Assembly: GCF_035818675.1 (NCBI RefSeq)
Contig: NZ_JAYKZZ010000005.1
Location: 74,526-138,525 of the forward strand
Direction of reading: 5' to 3'
DNA from: Parapedobacter flavus
GTDB taxonomy: Bacteria; Bacteroidota; Bacteroidia; Sphingobacteriales; Sphingobacteriaceae
Length of the DNA stretch: 64,000 nt
Below are positions 34,712 through 43,399 of this stretch, one piece after another (position 1 is the stretch's first letter; each line of letters begins with the position of its first letter). The position numbers and the translations under genes were made by a program. Below the pieces are notes generated by a model. That model saw nothing but the letters and a program-made list of their open reading frames with translations, ran no database searches and was not told the DNA's origin.

Positions 34712-35752
34712 ATGCTAAGACACGGCAGCCTATTCAGTGGCATCGGCGGTTTTGACATTGCCGCTTCATGGATGGGTTGGCGAAACGTTTTCTCGTGCGA
34801 GAAAGACCCGTTCTGCCGAACCATTCTCAAACACTATTGGCCCAATACAACACACTATGAAGACATCTACGATTTTCGGGCAACTCACTATCGAGGACAT
34901 ATCGACATCATCAGCGGAGGGTTTCCCTGCCAGCCGTTCAGTCAGGCCGGACGGAGAAAGGGGGCGAAAGATGACCGTTACCTCTTCCCGGAGACTATCC
35001 GAATTATTAAGGAAGCAAGGCCGGATTGGATCGTTCTTGAAAACGTTACTGGACTGTTCACCATTCTCGAACCCGATAGTCTTTCTGAAATGGAAACCAA
35101 AGCGGTTGAGCTTTTTTGTGAGGACGACAAACAGCCTGCAACAAGTACCATCATCCGATTACAACGACGGGTTATCGGAAACATCATTTCAGAAATCGGA
35201 TCAGCAGGATATGTACTCCCCACACTTGAAGACGGCACACCAATCGTTCTGTGTATTCCGGCTGCTGCCGTTGGCGCTCCACACCAACGGGATCGGGTTT
35301 GGTTTGTTGCCCACGCCGACCGCCACCGAGATAAGCAATATAAAAACAACGATGGAACAGGCACAGGACAGGCGACGGCTAAAGGACAGGAAGAACGAAC
35401 GGGGCAATGGCGGTCAAGTGTCCTTGACGGATTTTTTGGTGTACCATGCGCTGATCTCCCTTTGGACACCGACCGAGGAAATAGCCGAGATGATGCCCAA
35501 CGAAATACAGAAGCGTTTGCTGAAAGTGCTGCCGACAGCGGATCAGATCGATGGAACGGCATTCCCCTATGGACGGGATGGCCAAGTGAACCCCCGTTTT
35601 GTGGCCGAGATGATGGGCTTTCCGAAAGACTGGACGGAATTACCTTTCCTACGTGGCGGGCCGAAAGCATAAAAGCCTACGGCAATGCCATCGTTCCGCA
35701 GGTCGCCCTTGAAATATTCAAGGCAATACAAGCCGTTACCCCAAACCCCTAA
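34712..35752 (+). CDS. DNA (cytosine-5) methyltransferase
   Basis: 346 residues. Motif I LFSGIGGFDIA, motif IV GGFPCQPFS with catalytic Cys73, motif VI ENVTGL, motif VIII QRDRVWFVA and motif X GNAIVPQVALEIF are all present, with a variable target-recognition part between VIII and X. It probably modifies ICE DNA to evade host restriction. The methyltransferase gene is overlapped in the +1 frame by an open frame to 35672 that also looks like a protein conserved in mobile-element methyltransferases. The recognition site cannot be predicted. Confidence 0.92.
   Translation: MLRHGSLFSGIGGFDIAASWMGWRNVFSCEKDPFCRTILKHYWPNTTHYEDIYDFRATHYRGHIDIISGGFPCQPFSQAGRRKGAKDDRYLFPETIRIIKEARPDWIVLENVTGLFTILEPDSLSEMETKAVELFCEDDKQPATSTIIRLQRRVIGNIISEIGSAGYVLPTLEDGTPIVLCIPAAAVGAPHQRDRVWFVAHADRHRDKQYKNNDGTGTGQATAKGQEERTGQWRSSVLDGFFGVPCADLPLDTDRGNSRDDAQRNTEAFAESAADSGSDRWNGIPLWTGWPSEPPFCGRDDGLSERLDGITFPTWRAESIKAYGNAIVPQVALEIFKAIQAVTPNP
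34737..35672 (+). other. Overlapping +1-frame ORF inside the cytosine methyltransferase gene
   Basis: A 311-residue open frame lies wholly inside the methyltransferase gene. Its latter half does not read like a random shadow: FRLLPLALHTNGIGFGLLPTPTATEI and VNPRFVAEMMGFPKDWTELPF resemble the C-terminal region described for phage and mobile-element cytosine methyltransferases. Either both frames are used, or a frameshift can join the catalytic part to this alternative C terminus. From sequence alone I cannot tell whether it is translated. Confidence 0.4.
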
Positions 35753-35757
35753 GCCAC

Positions 35758-36168
35758 ATGAAGAAAAGCAAACAAAACAGAAAACCTCTACCAAGCGAAC
35801 AGCGTACCCGACGCTTTGAACTCCGGTTGAGCGAAGCGGAACGGGCGCAGTTTCTTGAACTTGAAAAAGCGCTTGGCCTAAGCCGTGCGGACATCGTGCG
35901 TATCCGTGTGCTCCAACACTCCAAAAAGATGCTGGTCAATACCACCGAGATCATGAAACTGTTGGACGGTATCGGCACACAGATCGGGCGGTCCGGCAAC
36001 AATATCAACCAACTGGCGAAACACGCCAATTCCCTGCAACAACAGGGAATGTTGCACTCCGCTATTATGCGTGACCTTGCCCCATTGCTGACCGAATACA
36101 TCAGGTTGCAACGGAAGCTGGAACAGTCCGTTCGACGGCTCATCAGACTTATGAGGGGGCAGACATGA
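35758..36168 (+). CDS. mobA: MobA, relaxosome accessory protein (MobC/BmgA-type)
   Basis: 136 residues. The N-terminal part FELRLSEAERAQFLELEKALGLSRADIVRIRVL looks like a ribbon-helix-helix DNA-binding domain, followed by IGRSGNNINQLAKHAN, the signature of MobC-type mobilisation proteins. It would bind oriT and load the relaxase. The gene overlaps mobB by 4 bases (ATGA) and starts 5 bases after the methyltransferase stop. Confidence 0.85.
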   Translation: MKKSKQNRKPLPSEQRTRRFELRLSEAERAQFLELEKALGLSRADIVRIRVLQHSKKMLVNTTEIMKLLDGIGTQIGRSGNNINQLAKHANSLQQQGMLHSAIMRDLAPLLTEYIRLQRKLEQSVRRLIRLMRGQT

Positions 36169-37319
36169 TCGTCAAAATATTGAAACCGTCCGCCACGTTC
36201 AAAGGCGTTCGTTATAACACGAACAAAGTGGACAAGGATAAGGGCGAACTGATGAAAACAGCAAATTTCGGTACATTGCAGGCCCTGCAAAATCTCCGCC
36301 CAAAGGATTATGTCATTTATCTGGAAGCCCAATCCGCAGCCAGTAAACGGACGAAATACCCACAGCTCCACGCCGTCATTTCCTGCAAAGGACGTTCCCA
36401 TAGCAAGCAAGAACTTACAGCCATCGCCGAACAATGGCTGAAAGGAATGGGCTACGGTGAACAACCCTACCTCTTGGTATTCCATAAAGATACCGCAAAC
36501 AACCATATCCATATCGTTTCCACACGGGTAGACCGAGACGGCAAGAAAATAAACGACAGCTTCGAGAAAATCCGTGCCTACGAGGTATTGAACCGTATCG
36601 TCGGCGTGGATGAAAAACAGGAGATCGACAAGAATATCGAAAAAGCATTGAGCTATGGTTTCTCCACACGCGCCCAATTTATGATGCTCCTTGAAGCACG
36701 GGGGTATTCGCTTAAACTGTCCGATGGAGTATATCAGATCAGCCGTTACGGCAAAAGACAAGGCACGGTCTCTTTGGAACAGGTGGATGCCAAAATCAGC
36801 ACTTTTGACAAAGACATCGATCGGTTGGCACAGCTCCGAGCCGTCTTTGCCAAGTACCGTAGCCAGTACGATCCGGCAATCGTCCATGTTCCGGCCCCAC
36901 TTCCCGGTAACAGGCCGTCCGCACCATCCGGCTATACGTCGGCAATGGCGCAGATGCTATCGGGAAAATTCGGCGTGCAGATCATATTCCACGGCAAGGA
37001 CGGAAAGCCGCCATACGGTTATACCGTCATTGACCATTCGAGGAAAATGGTATATAAAGGCAAAGACCTCATGCCGTTGGCAGAATTTATCAGATCATCC
37101 GAAGACAGCCCCGAAATATCGGCCAAAGCAGACAGACCGGAACCAACAGAAAGAGAACGGAAATCGGTATCCGAAGAAATGGCTGCCTATACCGATCATG
37201 CGCAGGAAACATCGGAGCATTGGATCCCGAATATCCAGATCGATATTGCCCACGACATTGACGATGAGGCCGTCCACGGACGTAGACGGAAACGCAAGAG
37301 CCGGACAAATACCCGATGA
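36165..37319 (+). CDS. mobB: MobB relaxase (MobP-type relaxase/mobilisation nuclease)
   Basis: 384 residues. The relaxase domain occupies about residues 1-250; the metal-binding motif NNHIHIVSTRV has His114 and His116, with an upstream LHAVISCKG histidine. The C-terminal part after residue 280 is charged and ends in a basic RRRKRKSRTNTR tail. It nicks oriT and is carried into the recipient on the DNA strand. Translation is coupled to mobA by a 4-base overlap. Confidence 0.9.
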   Translation: MIVKILKPSATFKGVRYNTNKVDKDKGELMKTANFGTLQALQNLRPKDYVIYLEAQSAASKRTKYPQLHAVISCKGRSHSKQELTAIAEQWLKGMGYGEQPYLLVFHKDTANNHIHIVSTRVDRDGKKINDSFEKIRAYEVLNRIVGVDEKQEIDKNIEKALSYGFSTRAQFMMLLEARGYSLKLSDGVYQISRYGKRQGTVSLEQVDAKISTFDKDIDRLAQLRAVFAKYRSQYDPAIVHVPAPLPGNRPSAPSGYTSAMAQMLSGKFGVQIIFHGKDGKPPYGYTVIDHSRKMVYKGKDLMPLAEFIRSSEDSPEISAKADRPEPTERERKSVSEEMAAYTDHAQETSEHWIPNIQIDIAHDIDDEAVHGRRRKRKSRTNTR

Positions 37320-37352
37320 CCCCCATCAACAGACCATTAAATCAGATAAACT

Positions 37353-37988
37353 ATGCTCATATTAATAGGAAACCAAAAGGGCGGAGCGGGAAAAAGTACT
37401 CTCACCCTACTGCTCGCCAACTACCTGACCCAACAACAAGAACGGCGGGTTACGGTGCTCGATATGGACTATCAGCAATCACTTTCCGCCAAAGCCGAGA
37501 AAGCAAAGATTCTGGAAAATGAACCGCTGTACGAAATCGTACCCGCCGACCTCAGCCATTTTCCGGCAATGCAGCGGAAATTAGGGAAATCACGGAACGA
37601 GATCGTACTGATCGACCTGCCCGGCAAGATGGACGACGATGGGCTGATCCCCATATTTGCCGCCGCCGATGCGGTAATCTGTCCGTTTGCCTTTGACGAA
37701 TTTTCCGTCGATTCCACATTGCTGTTTGCAATGGTCATCGGCCGGATCAACAAGCGGGCGCCGCTGATTTTCGTACCCAACCGTATCAAGAACACCGTCA
37801 AGTACGAAACCCGGACAGAAGTTGAAAATGTCCTGCGCGGTTTCGGTACGGTCGCACCCGGTCTGCCAGACCGCATCGACTTCCAGCGGGTAAATACGTT
37901 CCAGACACCGATCATATTATATCCCGTTATCCTGCCGCTCTTAGACCTGATCTATGAACAATATATTGCTAAGGAGGAAACAGTATGA
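37353..37988 (+). CDS. traA: TraA, ParA-type ATPase
   Basis: 211 residues. A deviant Walker A, NQKGGAGKST (residues 7-16), DMDYQQS and a VLIDLPG Walker B region identify a ParA/MinD-like ATPase. It opens the tra operon as in CTnDOT-type elements and may position or stabilise the element or transfer machinery. It overlaps the following gene by 4 bases. Confidence 0.88.
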   Translation: MLILIGNQKGGAGKSTLTLLLANYLTQQQERRVTVLDMDYQQSLSAKAEKAKILENEPLYEIVPADLSHFPAMQRKLGKSRNEIVLIDLPGKMDDDGLIPIFAAADAVICPFAFDEFSVDSTLLFAMVIGRINKRAPLIFVPNRIKNTVKYETRTEVENVLRGFGTVAPGLPDRIDFQRVNTFQTPIILYPVILPLLDLIYEQYIAKEETV

Positions 37989-38332
37989 GCGGAATAAAAA
38001 GCCTTGCCGACGAGCTTCGGGATTCCATGCGGAAAGGGAAACCGCCACAGGCAAAAGAAATTCCCTTGGCAGAACCACCAAAGGACACACCAAAGAAAAA
38101 AACGGAAAACTTGGAACGTCTGTTTGAAAATATCCTAAGCCATGAACTGACCGGGCGGGAAAAGCTACTAATCCGTTTGGACGACAAGACGCTTTTCCTG
38201 CTCAAACAACTGAAAGTTACCAAAGGTATCGACATGAACAAGATCATATCTTACAGCCTGCACCAATTTCTAAAAAACCATCCCGAACTGACCCGATACA
38301 TCAAAGAACACATTAAAACCCTTGATCTATGA
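37985..38332 (+). CDS. Small TraB-position protein (DUF3408-like)
   Basis: 115 residues: a basic, Pro/Lys-rich N-terminal half (KPPQAKEIPLAEPPKDTPKKK) and a C-terminal domain with LIRLDDKTLFLLKQLKVTKGIDMNKIISYSLHQFL, which resembles a ribbon-helix-helix fold. In these ICEs such a protein follows TraA, so a ParB-like adaptor role is plausible. It overlaps both neighbours by 4 bases. Confidence 0.62.
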   Translation: MSGIKSLADELRDSMRKGKPPQAKEIPLAEPPKDTPKKKTENLERLFENILSHELTGREKLLIRLDDKTLFLLKQLKVTKGIDMNKIISYSLHQFLKNHPELTRYIKEHIKTLDL

Positions 38333-38649
38333 ACTGGACACAATTCCTGCTCGGCGTTACCGCCATCTATGGCATTTACTATGCCCTAAACGTACTGTAT
38401 GACCTGTTTATCCACCGCCGCGCTCCACGGGCGGCCGACGGAGGAAACGAATTGACATTTGATGAAGATTCGCCGCCCGAAAGGGTTATTCCCGAACCAT
38501 CCAAAAGAGAAAACGAACCCACGGCAAAAGAGGGAAAAGCGGTTATCTCGTCCGGCCCCCTGCAATCCACGGGAGGCATCAACCTAAAGCAACTCGTATC
38601 GCTCATACAGAACGACGTGGTCGAGTACACCAAAGCCATTCCTTATTAA
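38329..38649 (+). CDS. Small single-pass tra operon protein (TraD-like)
   Basis: 106 residues with one N-terminal membrane helix (about 4-22, FLLGVTAIYGIYYALNVLY), a charged Glu/Pro-rich middle and a conserved-looking C terminus (INLKQLVSLIQNDVVEYTKAIPY). Position between the TraB-like and TraE genes matches the protein named TraD in Bacteroidota annotation. The role in transfer is unknown. Confidence 0.6.
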   Translation: MNWTQFLLGVTAIYGIYYALNVLYDLFIHRRAPRAADGGNELTFDEDSPPERVIPEPSKRENEPTAKEGKAVISSGPLQSTGGINLKQLVSLIQNDVVEYTKAIPY

Positions 38650-38656
38650 ATCCGTT

Positions 38657-38962
38657 ATGCGATCAATCCGTTTTGTGACAGTATCTTTTACTGTCATTTT
38701 TTTTGCCCTTTGCGCCACCGCCCAGCCCGGCCTTGACGAGTTTTATCAGGTCAGCGGAGAAGTCAACCGCTTTTATTTCAGTTTCTCCGATCTTGCCCTC
38801 GTCATCGGTGCCGTATGCGGACTGCTCGGTGGACTGCGGGTGTACAGCAATTGGCAGTCCGGCAAGCACCACATCGATGCGCAGGTCATGGGATGGTTCT
38901 TTTCCTGCCTGTTCCTGTCGCTCGTCGGTGCCGCATTAAAGGCCCTTTTCGGGGTACACTAA
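38657..38962 (+). CDS. traE: TraE-type protein (DUF4134), first copy
   Basis: 101 residues with a cleavable signal (ending CATAQ) and two membrane helices around LALVIGAVCGLLGGLRVYSNW and VMGWFFSCLFLSLVGAALKALFG. This matches the DUF4134 family, a VirB2-like small membrane protein. A second, more typical copy follows 41 bases after this gene, and the pair shares the G-GG-RVY and W-FSCLFL spacing. Confidence 0.8.
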   Translation: MRSIRFVTVSFTVIFFALCATAQPGLDEFYQVSGEVNRFYFSFSDLALVIGAVCGLLGGLRVYSNWQSGKHHIDAQVMGWFFSCLFLSLVGAALKALFGVH

Positions 38963-39003
38963 CAGCCCAATCATTTTTTATTCACTTTTTATCCATTATC
39001 TCT

Positions 39004-39312
39004 ATGACAGTAAAAACCAAAAAACTGTTTGCAATGGCCGCGCTTTGCCTTTCCGCGGTTCAATCAACATTTGCGCAAGGTGGTACCGTGGGTATCGATG
39101 CCGCCACGTCATCGCTGACCAGCTACGTAGACCCTATTTCGACACTCATTCTGGCCATCGGCGCGGTCGTTGGGCTCATTGGGGGAATACGGGTTTACAT
39201 CAAGTGGAACAGCGGAGATCAGGACATCAACAAAGAACTGATGTCGTGGGGCGGTTCCTGCCTTTTCTTGGTGCTCGTGTCGGTGGTCATCAAAGCGTTT
39301 TTCGGCGTATGA
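39004..39312 (+). CDS. traE: TraE-type protein (DUF4134), second copy
   Basis: 102 residues from ATG 39004. Signal peptide to about residue 25 (STFAQG), then two helices: ISTLILAIGAVVGLIGGIRVYIKW and LMSWGGSCLFLVLVSVVIKAFFG. DUF4134 proteins are thought to be pilin-like or structural parts of the transfer channel. A longer upstream frame (from 38815) overlaps the first copy and is not needed. The stop overlaps the next ATG (ATGA). Confidence 0.88.
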   Translation: MTVKTKKLFAMAALCLSAVQSTFAQGGTVGIDAATSSLTSYVDPISTLILAIGAVVGLIGGIRVYIKWNSGDQDINKELMSWGGSCLFLVLVSVVIKAFFGV

Positions 39313-39620
39313 CACAAGAGCGTTATCCGATCTATAAGGGGCTGCAAAAGCCCCTTATTTACCGCGGTTTCAAGGGCAAGTTTATCTATTGGGGCATAGG
39401 CTCCCTTATCGGTGGTCTGGCCCTCGGTGGACTTGTCGGCGCACTGACCAACCTGTTCTTGGGCGGCTTTGCCACCCTTGCCCTGATGGGTGCCGGACTT
39501 GCCTACACATTCATGAAACAGGGTAACGGCCTGCACGACAAAACCCGTCATCGCGGAGTGTTCATACATCCCATCCACTTATCAATTCGTTATGAAGTCA
39601 GAGAAAAAGTCAACTTTTGA
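39309..39620 (+). CDS. traF: TraF-type protein (DUF4133)
   Basis: 103 residues. YPIYKGLQKPLIYRGFKGKFIYWG followed by two Gly-rich membrane helices (GSLIGGLALGGLVGALTNLFLGG) matches DUF4133, a VirB3-like partner of the TraG ATPase. The ATG overlaps the upstream traE stop by 4 bases, and the 3' end overlaps traG by 29 bases in another frame. Confidence 0.85.
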   Translation: MTQERYPIYKGLQKPLIYRGFKGKFIYWGIGSLIGGLALGGLVGALTNLFLGGFATLALMGAGLAYTFMKQGNGLHDKTRHRGVFIHPIHLSIRYEVREKVNF

Positions 39621-42084
39621 AATGCCCTATGTGGGTATCGACCATTATCAGGGGATGGCCATGCTGTACGGTAGCCGCGGTGATTTTTCGGTCATCATGC
39701 GGCTTACCAATCCCGTCCTACAGTATGGTGCCGATCCCGAAGCCTATACCGCATTCCAACAGGTGTTGTTGGGTGTCGTCAAAATACTTGGCGAGGGGCA
39801 TATCATCCAAAAACAGGATGTGTTCATCCGGCGAAAATACAGAGCCGAACCAGCATCTGAATTTTTGCAACAGAAATACCAGGACCACTTCGACGGACGG
39901 GAGTACACCGAGATCAGAACCTACCTGACCATCACCCGCCAGATCAAAAGAGGGGCTTTCTATACATACGACAAGCGGGTACTTGTAAACTTTGGACAGA
40001 ACATGGCCAAAGTGTTCGACCTGCTCGTAGGTGCGGGGCTTTCGCCTGCCTACCTGACCGAAGCCGAAATAAACCGCTTTATGAACAGGGTGCTCGGAAT
40101 GGAGTTTGAACAGCCCCATATCACATTGAACAATCTCCGTTGCGGAGACCGCGAGTTGCAGATAGGAGAACAGACCGTTCGCTGTATTAGCTTGGTCAAT
40201 ACGGATTCCGTAGACCTGCCCGAAAAGGTCGGGGCATTTACTTCAAGAACCGAGACAAGCGGTATGCGTGGTTTCCCGGTGGACAATATGTTTTTCATGC
40301 ACCATGTTCCCGGTTATCGTACCATTGTCTATAACCAGTTAATGGAGATACCCGGCCAACAGGTCACATTGGGCAAACTTGAAGTAAAGCGAAAAAGACA
40401 TTCGAGCGTACCCGATCCGGCCAACATCATGTGCGTGGAGGACATCGACCTTTTATTGGTGGACGTAGCCCGTGAAAACCAGTTGCTGGTGAACGCCCAT
40501 TATTCTATGATCGTATGTGCCGATACGGACAGGATCGATAAAACGGTCAACTTTATCGAAGCCGCCCTTTTCCAGCAAGGGATCATTCCCTCGCGGAATG
40601 CCTACAACCAGCTGGAACTGTTCCGCTGTGCCTTGCCGGGCAATGGTGTGGAACTGAAAAAATACGACTGGTTCCTGACGACCGCAGATGCCGCCCTTTG
40701 CTTCTTTTTTCGGGAAGCACTGCCGAGAGACGAAAAATCGGATTTTCTGATCCGGTTCACGGATAGACAGGGCATCCCCGTCGGTATCGATCCGGCCGAC
40801 CTGCCGATGCGAACTAACCGTATCAATAACCGGAACAAGTTTGTATTGGGGCCGTCCGGTTCGGGCAAAAGTTTCTTTATGAATGCCCTCGTACAGCAAT
40901 ATATGCTGTACAATATGGATGTGGTCATCGTTGATACAGGACATTCCTATTCCGGTCTATGCGCCTACTTCGGGGGGAGGTACATCACTTGGTCAGATAC
41001 CAAGCCGATCACCATGAACCCCTTTGCCATCGGCGAGGATGAATACAATATCGAGAAAAAAGATTTTTTGGCCACATTGGTCTGCCTATTGTGGAAAGGT
41101 GCGGACGGAACGATATCACCCGTAGAACGTGATGTAATTTCCAATGTTATTTCAGCCTATTACGCTGATTATTTCGGCGAGAAACAGAACGGTACCGACC
41201 AGCTCGACTTTAATTCGTTCTACGACTTTGCCCTGCACAAGATACCCCAGATCAAGAGCGAGGAAAGGATACCGTTCGACCTCGACGAGTTTCGCTATGT
41301 GCTGAAAAAATTCTACCGTGGAGGGGAATTTGATGCCATATTGAACGAGGCCGCCGATTCATCCCTGTTTTCGGAAAGATTCATTGTCTTTGAAATCGAT
41401 GCGGTCAAGGAAAATAAGATTTTGTTCCCCATTGTTACGTTGGTCATTATGGACGTGTTCATCCAAAAGATGCGCCATCGAAAAGACCAACGGAAAGCGC
41501 TGATTATCGAGGAAGCATGGAAAGCAATAGCTTCGCCATTGATGGGCTCCTATATCCTGTACCTATACAAGACGGTACGGAAGTTTTGGGGCGAAGCGGT
41601 CGTGGTCACACAGGAATTGGGGGATATAATCGGCAATGCCGTGGTAAAGGACAGTATCCTAAACAATTCCGATACCGTGTGTCTCCTTGACCAAAGTAAG
41701 TTTATAGAGAACTATGGCGACATTGCCAAGCTCCTTGCCATCACGGAAACGGAACGGAAGAAAATATTCACGATCGGAAAACTGGACAATACCGTTGGTC
41801 GCTCCCGATTTAAGGAGGTCTACATCCGGCGTGGGTCAATGGGTGAGGTATTCGGTGTAGAAGTGAGCATTTACCAATACCTCGCATTTACCACGGAGAA
41901 ACCCGAAAAAAGTGCCGTGGAAATCTATGTAAACCACTATGGGAACTATCAATCGGGACTGGAAGCATTTGTGTCCGATCTGCAAAGTAGCGGACTTGCT
42001 CTGGACACGTTTGTACGACGGGTAAACCAGACAAACGCCCCCATTGAAACACCAAGAGAATACTTTAAACCTGATTTTACATGA
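39592..42084 (+). CDS. traG: TraG, VirB4-like conjugation ATPase
   Basis: 830 residues. The Walker A motif GPSGSGKSFFMNALV lies near residue 420 and the Walker B KALIIEEAWKAI near 636, with the VirB4-type SEEF/EA and RKFWGEAVVVTQE motifs after it. The N-terminal half is the family-specific membrane-proximal domain. It energises assembly of the transfer channel. It overlaps traF upstream and the next exported-protein gene by 4 bases. Confidence 0.95.
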   Translation: MKSEKKSTFEMPYVGIDHYQGMAMLYGSRGDFSVIMRLTNPVLQYGADPEAYTAFQQVLLGVVKILGEGHIIQKQDVFIRRKYRAEPASEFLQQKYQDHFDGREYTEIRTYLTITRQIKRGAFYTYDKRVLVNFGQNMAKVFDLLVGAGLSPAYLTEAEINRFMNRVLGMEFEQPHITLNNLRCGDRELQIGEQTVRCISLVNTDSVDLPEKVGAFTSRTETSGMRGFPVDNMFFMHHVPGYRTIVYNQLMEIPGQQVTLGKLEVKRKRHSSVPDPANIMCVEDIDLLLVDVARENQLLVNAHYSMIVCADTDRIDKTVNFIEAALFQQGIIPSRNAYNQLELFRCALPGNGVELKKYDWFLTTADAALCFFFREALPRDEKSDFLIRFTDRQGIPVGIDPADLPMRTNRINNRNKFVLGPSGSGKSFFMNALVQQYMLYNMDVVIVDTGHSYSGLCAYFGGRYITWSDTKPITMNPFAIGEDEYNIEKKDFLATLVCLLWKGADGTISPVERDVISNVISAYYADYFGEKQNGTDQLDFNSFYDFALHKIPQIKSEERIPFDLDEFRYVLKKFYRGGEFDAILNEAADSSLFSERFIVFEIDAVKENKILFPIVTLVIMDVFIQKMRHRKDQRKALIIEEAWKAIASPLMGSYILYLYKTVRKFWGEAVVVTQELGDIIGNAVVKDSILNNSDTVCLLDQSKFIENYGDIAKLLAITETERKKIFTIGKLDNTVGRSRFKEVYIRRGSMGEVFGVEVSIYQYLAFTTEKPEKSAVEIYVNHYGNYQSGLEAFVSDLQSSGLALDTFVRRVNQTNAPIETPREYFKPDFT

Positions 42085-42743
42085 AACGATTTATTGCAAT
42101 AACGCTTCTGTCCTTTGCCGTTTTCTATGCAAGGGGGCAGATCTACATCGACCCTGCTGTGGCAGCCGCAACGGGCGTCCATGCCGGAGTAATGAACAGC
42201 CAGCTAAACAGCGTGAATAACAACCTAACGCTTATCCAACGTGGACAGCTCGCCGTAACCGGCCAGCTCCTGATCGTGAACGATCTACAGGACAAGATCT
42301 ACAAGGGATTGAGCGAGGTATCCGGCGTTGTCCGTTCCCTGCTGACGGTAAAGGACATTGCCAGCATTTCCCTTGACATCGTTAACGACGTAGAAAAGGC
42401 AATGAACATCGCAAGGGGAAATCCGGTACTCCTGCTGTTCGCCGAAGCGGGCGCACGGGAATTTAAGACACGGGCGACCAACCTGTCTGCCGAGGTCAGC
42501 GCCTTTATACTAAAGGGAGGAAAGGACAACCTGATGGATTCGGGCGAGCGGGCGAAACTGCTCAACCGGATACGTACGGAACTGACCATCTTGCGGGGCG
42601 TAGCCTTTGGGATGCACCGGAGTATGTACTGGGCGAAACAGCGCGGTATCCTTAACTCCCTCAACCCATACGCTGGTTTTATCAATATCGACAAACAGAT
42701 TGCCGATGACATTATCTTTAATTCAAGATTGCTCAAACGATGA
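42081..42743 (+). CDS. Exported TraI-position protein, copy 1 of 3
   Basis: 220 residues with a signal peptide (ending YARGQ). It is largely helical and ends with a conserved block: RGVAFGMHRSMYWAKQRGI, then SLNPYAGFINIDKQIADDII. Two more genes downstream encode paralogues. By position after TraG they correspond to the periplasmic, VirB5-like TraI/TraH part of the operon, but I cannot assign a named family. Overlaps on both sides are 4 bases. Confidence 0.62.
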   Translation: MKRFIAITLLSFAVFYARGQIYIDPAVAAATGVHAGVMNSQLNSVNNNLTLIQRGQLAVTGQLLIVNDLQDKIYKGLSEVSGVVRSLLTVKDIASISLDIVNDVEKAMNIARGNPVLLLFAEAGAREFKTRATNLSAEVSAFILKGGKDNLMDSGERAKLLNRIRTELTILRGVAFGMHRSMYWAKQRGILNSLNPYAGFINIDKQIADDIIFNSRLLKR

Positions 42744-43399
42744 GATACTTTATCCTGACCCTGTTTCTTTTGGTCATCGCCCTGACCAGAGCAAACGCAC
42801 AGCTCAATGTGGAACTGCTCCACCAATTGGTCGAACACAGCAAGGATGAATACGACCGCCAGATCACCGCAAGAAACCGACAGGCGATCACCACGGCCAA
42901 CGAAGAAGTGAACCGTGAGGAAACGGCAAAGCTCAAAACCCGTTACCGAGAACTGCACAGCCGTTTTCATGTTTTGGGAACGGCATTGCAGGGGCTTAGC
43001 ATGGGGCTTGAATCCGCGCCAATCGTAACCGAGATCATAGACCAACAAAAAAGGATTATAGGCATCGTTTCCACACACCCCGAATTTATGTTGCTTGCCA
43101 TCGATGCAGAAAAAGATATGGCAGAAAAAGCCGTGCAGCTCGCACGCTACCTGACCGGACTTTTTATCAGTATCGGCGACCTTAACCAGATGAAAGCAAG
43201 CGACAGGCGAATACTTTACGGACACGTCCTGCAGGAGCTTCGGAAGATAGCCGGAGCATCACGTGGACTTGCAGTTACCATGTACTATTCGACACGAAAA
43301 AAACTGCTCGATTCCCTCAATCCCTTTTCGGCCTATATCAACGAGGACAAGCGCATAGTCGATAATATTTTAAGGCAATTGGAGGAATTTAAACCATGA
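42740..43399 (+). CDS. Exported TraI-position protein, copy 2 of 3
   Basis: 219 residues with a signal peptide (ending ANAQ). It is the most divergent of the three paralogues: the YWAK block becomes VTMYYSTRKKL, while SLNPFSAYINEDKRIVDNIL keeps the C-terminal signature. It has a more charged, coiled-coil-like N-terminal half (EHSKDEYDRQITARNRQAI). It overlaps both neighbours by 4 bases. Role in the transfer channel inferred from position only. Confidence 0.6.
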   Translation: MRYFILTLFLLVIALTRANAQLNVELLHQLVEHSKDEYDRQITARNRQAITTANEEVNREETAKLKTRYRELHSRFHVLGTALQGLSMGLESAPIVTEIIDQQKRIIGIVSTHPEFMLLAIDAEKDMAEKAVQLARYLTGLFISIGDLNQMKASDRRILYGHVLQELRKIAGASRGLAVTMYYSTRKKLLDSLNPFSAYINEDKRIVDNILRQLEEFKP

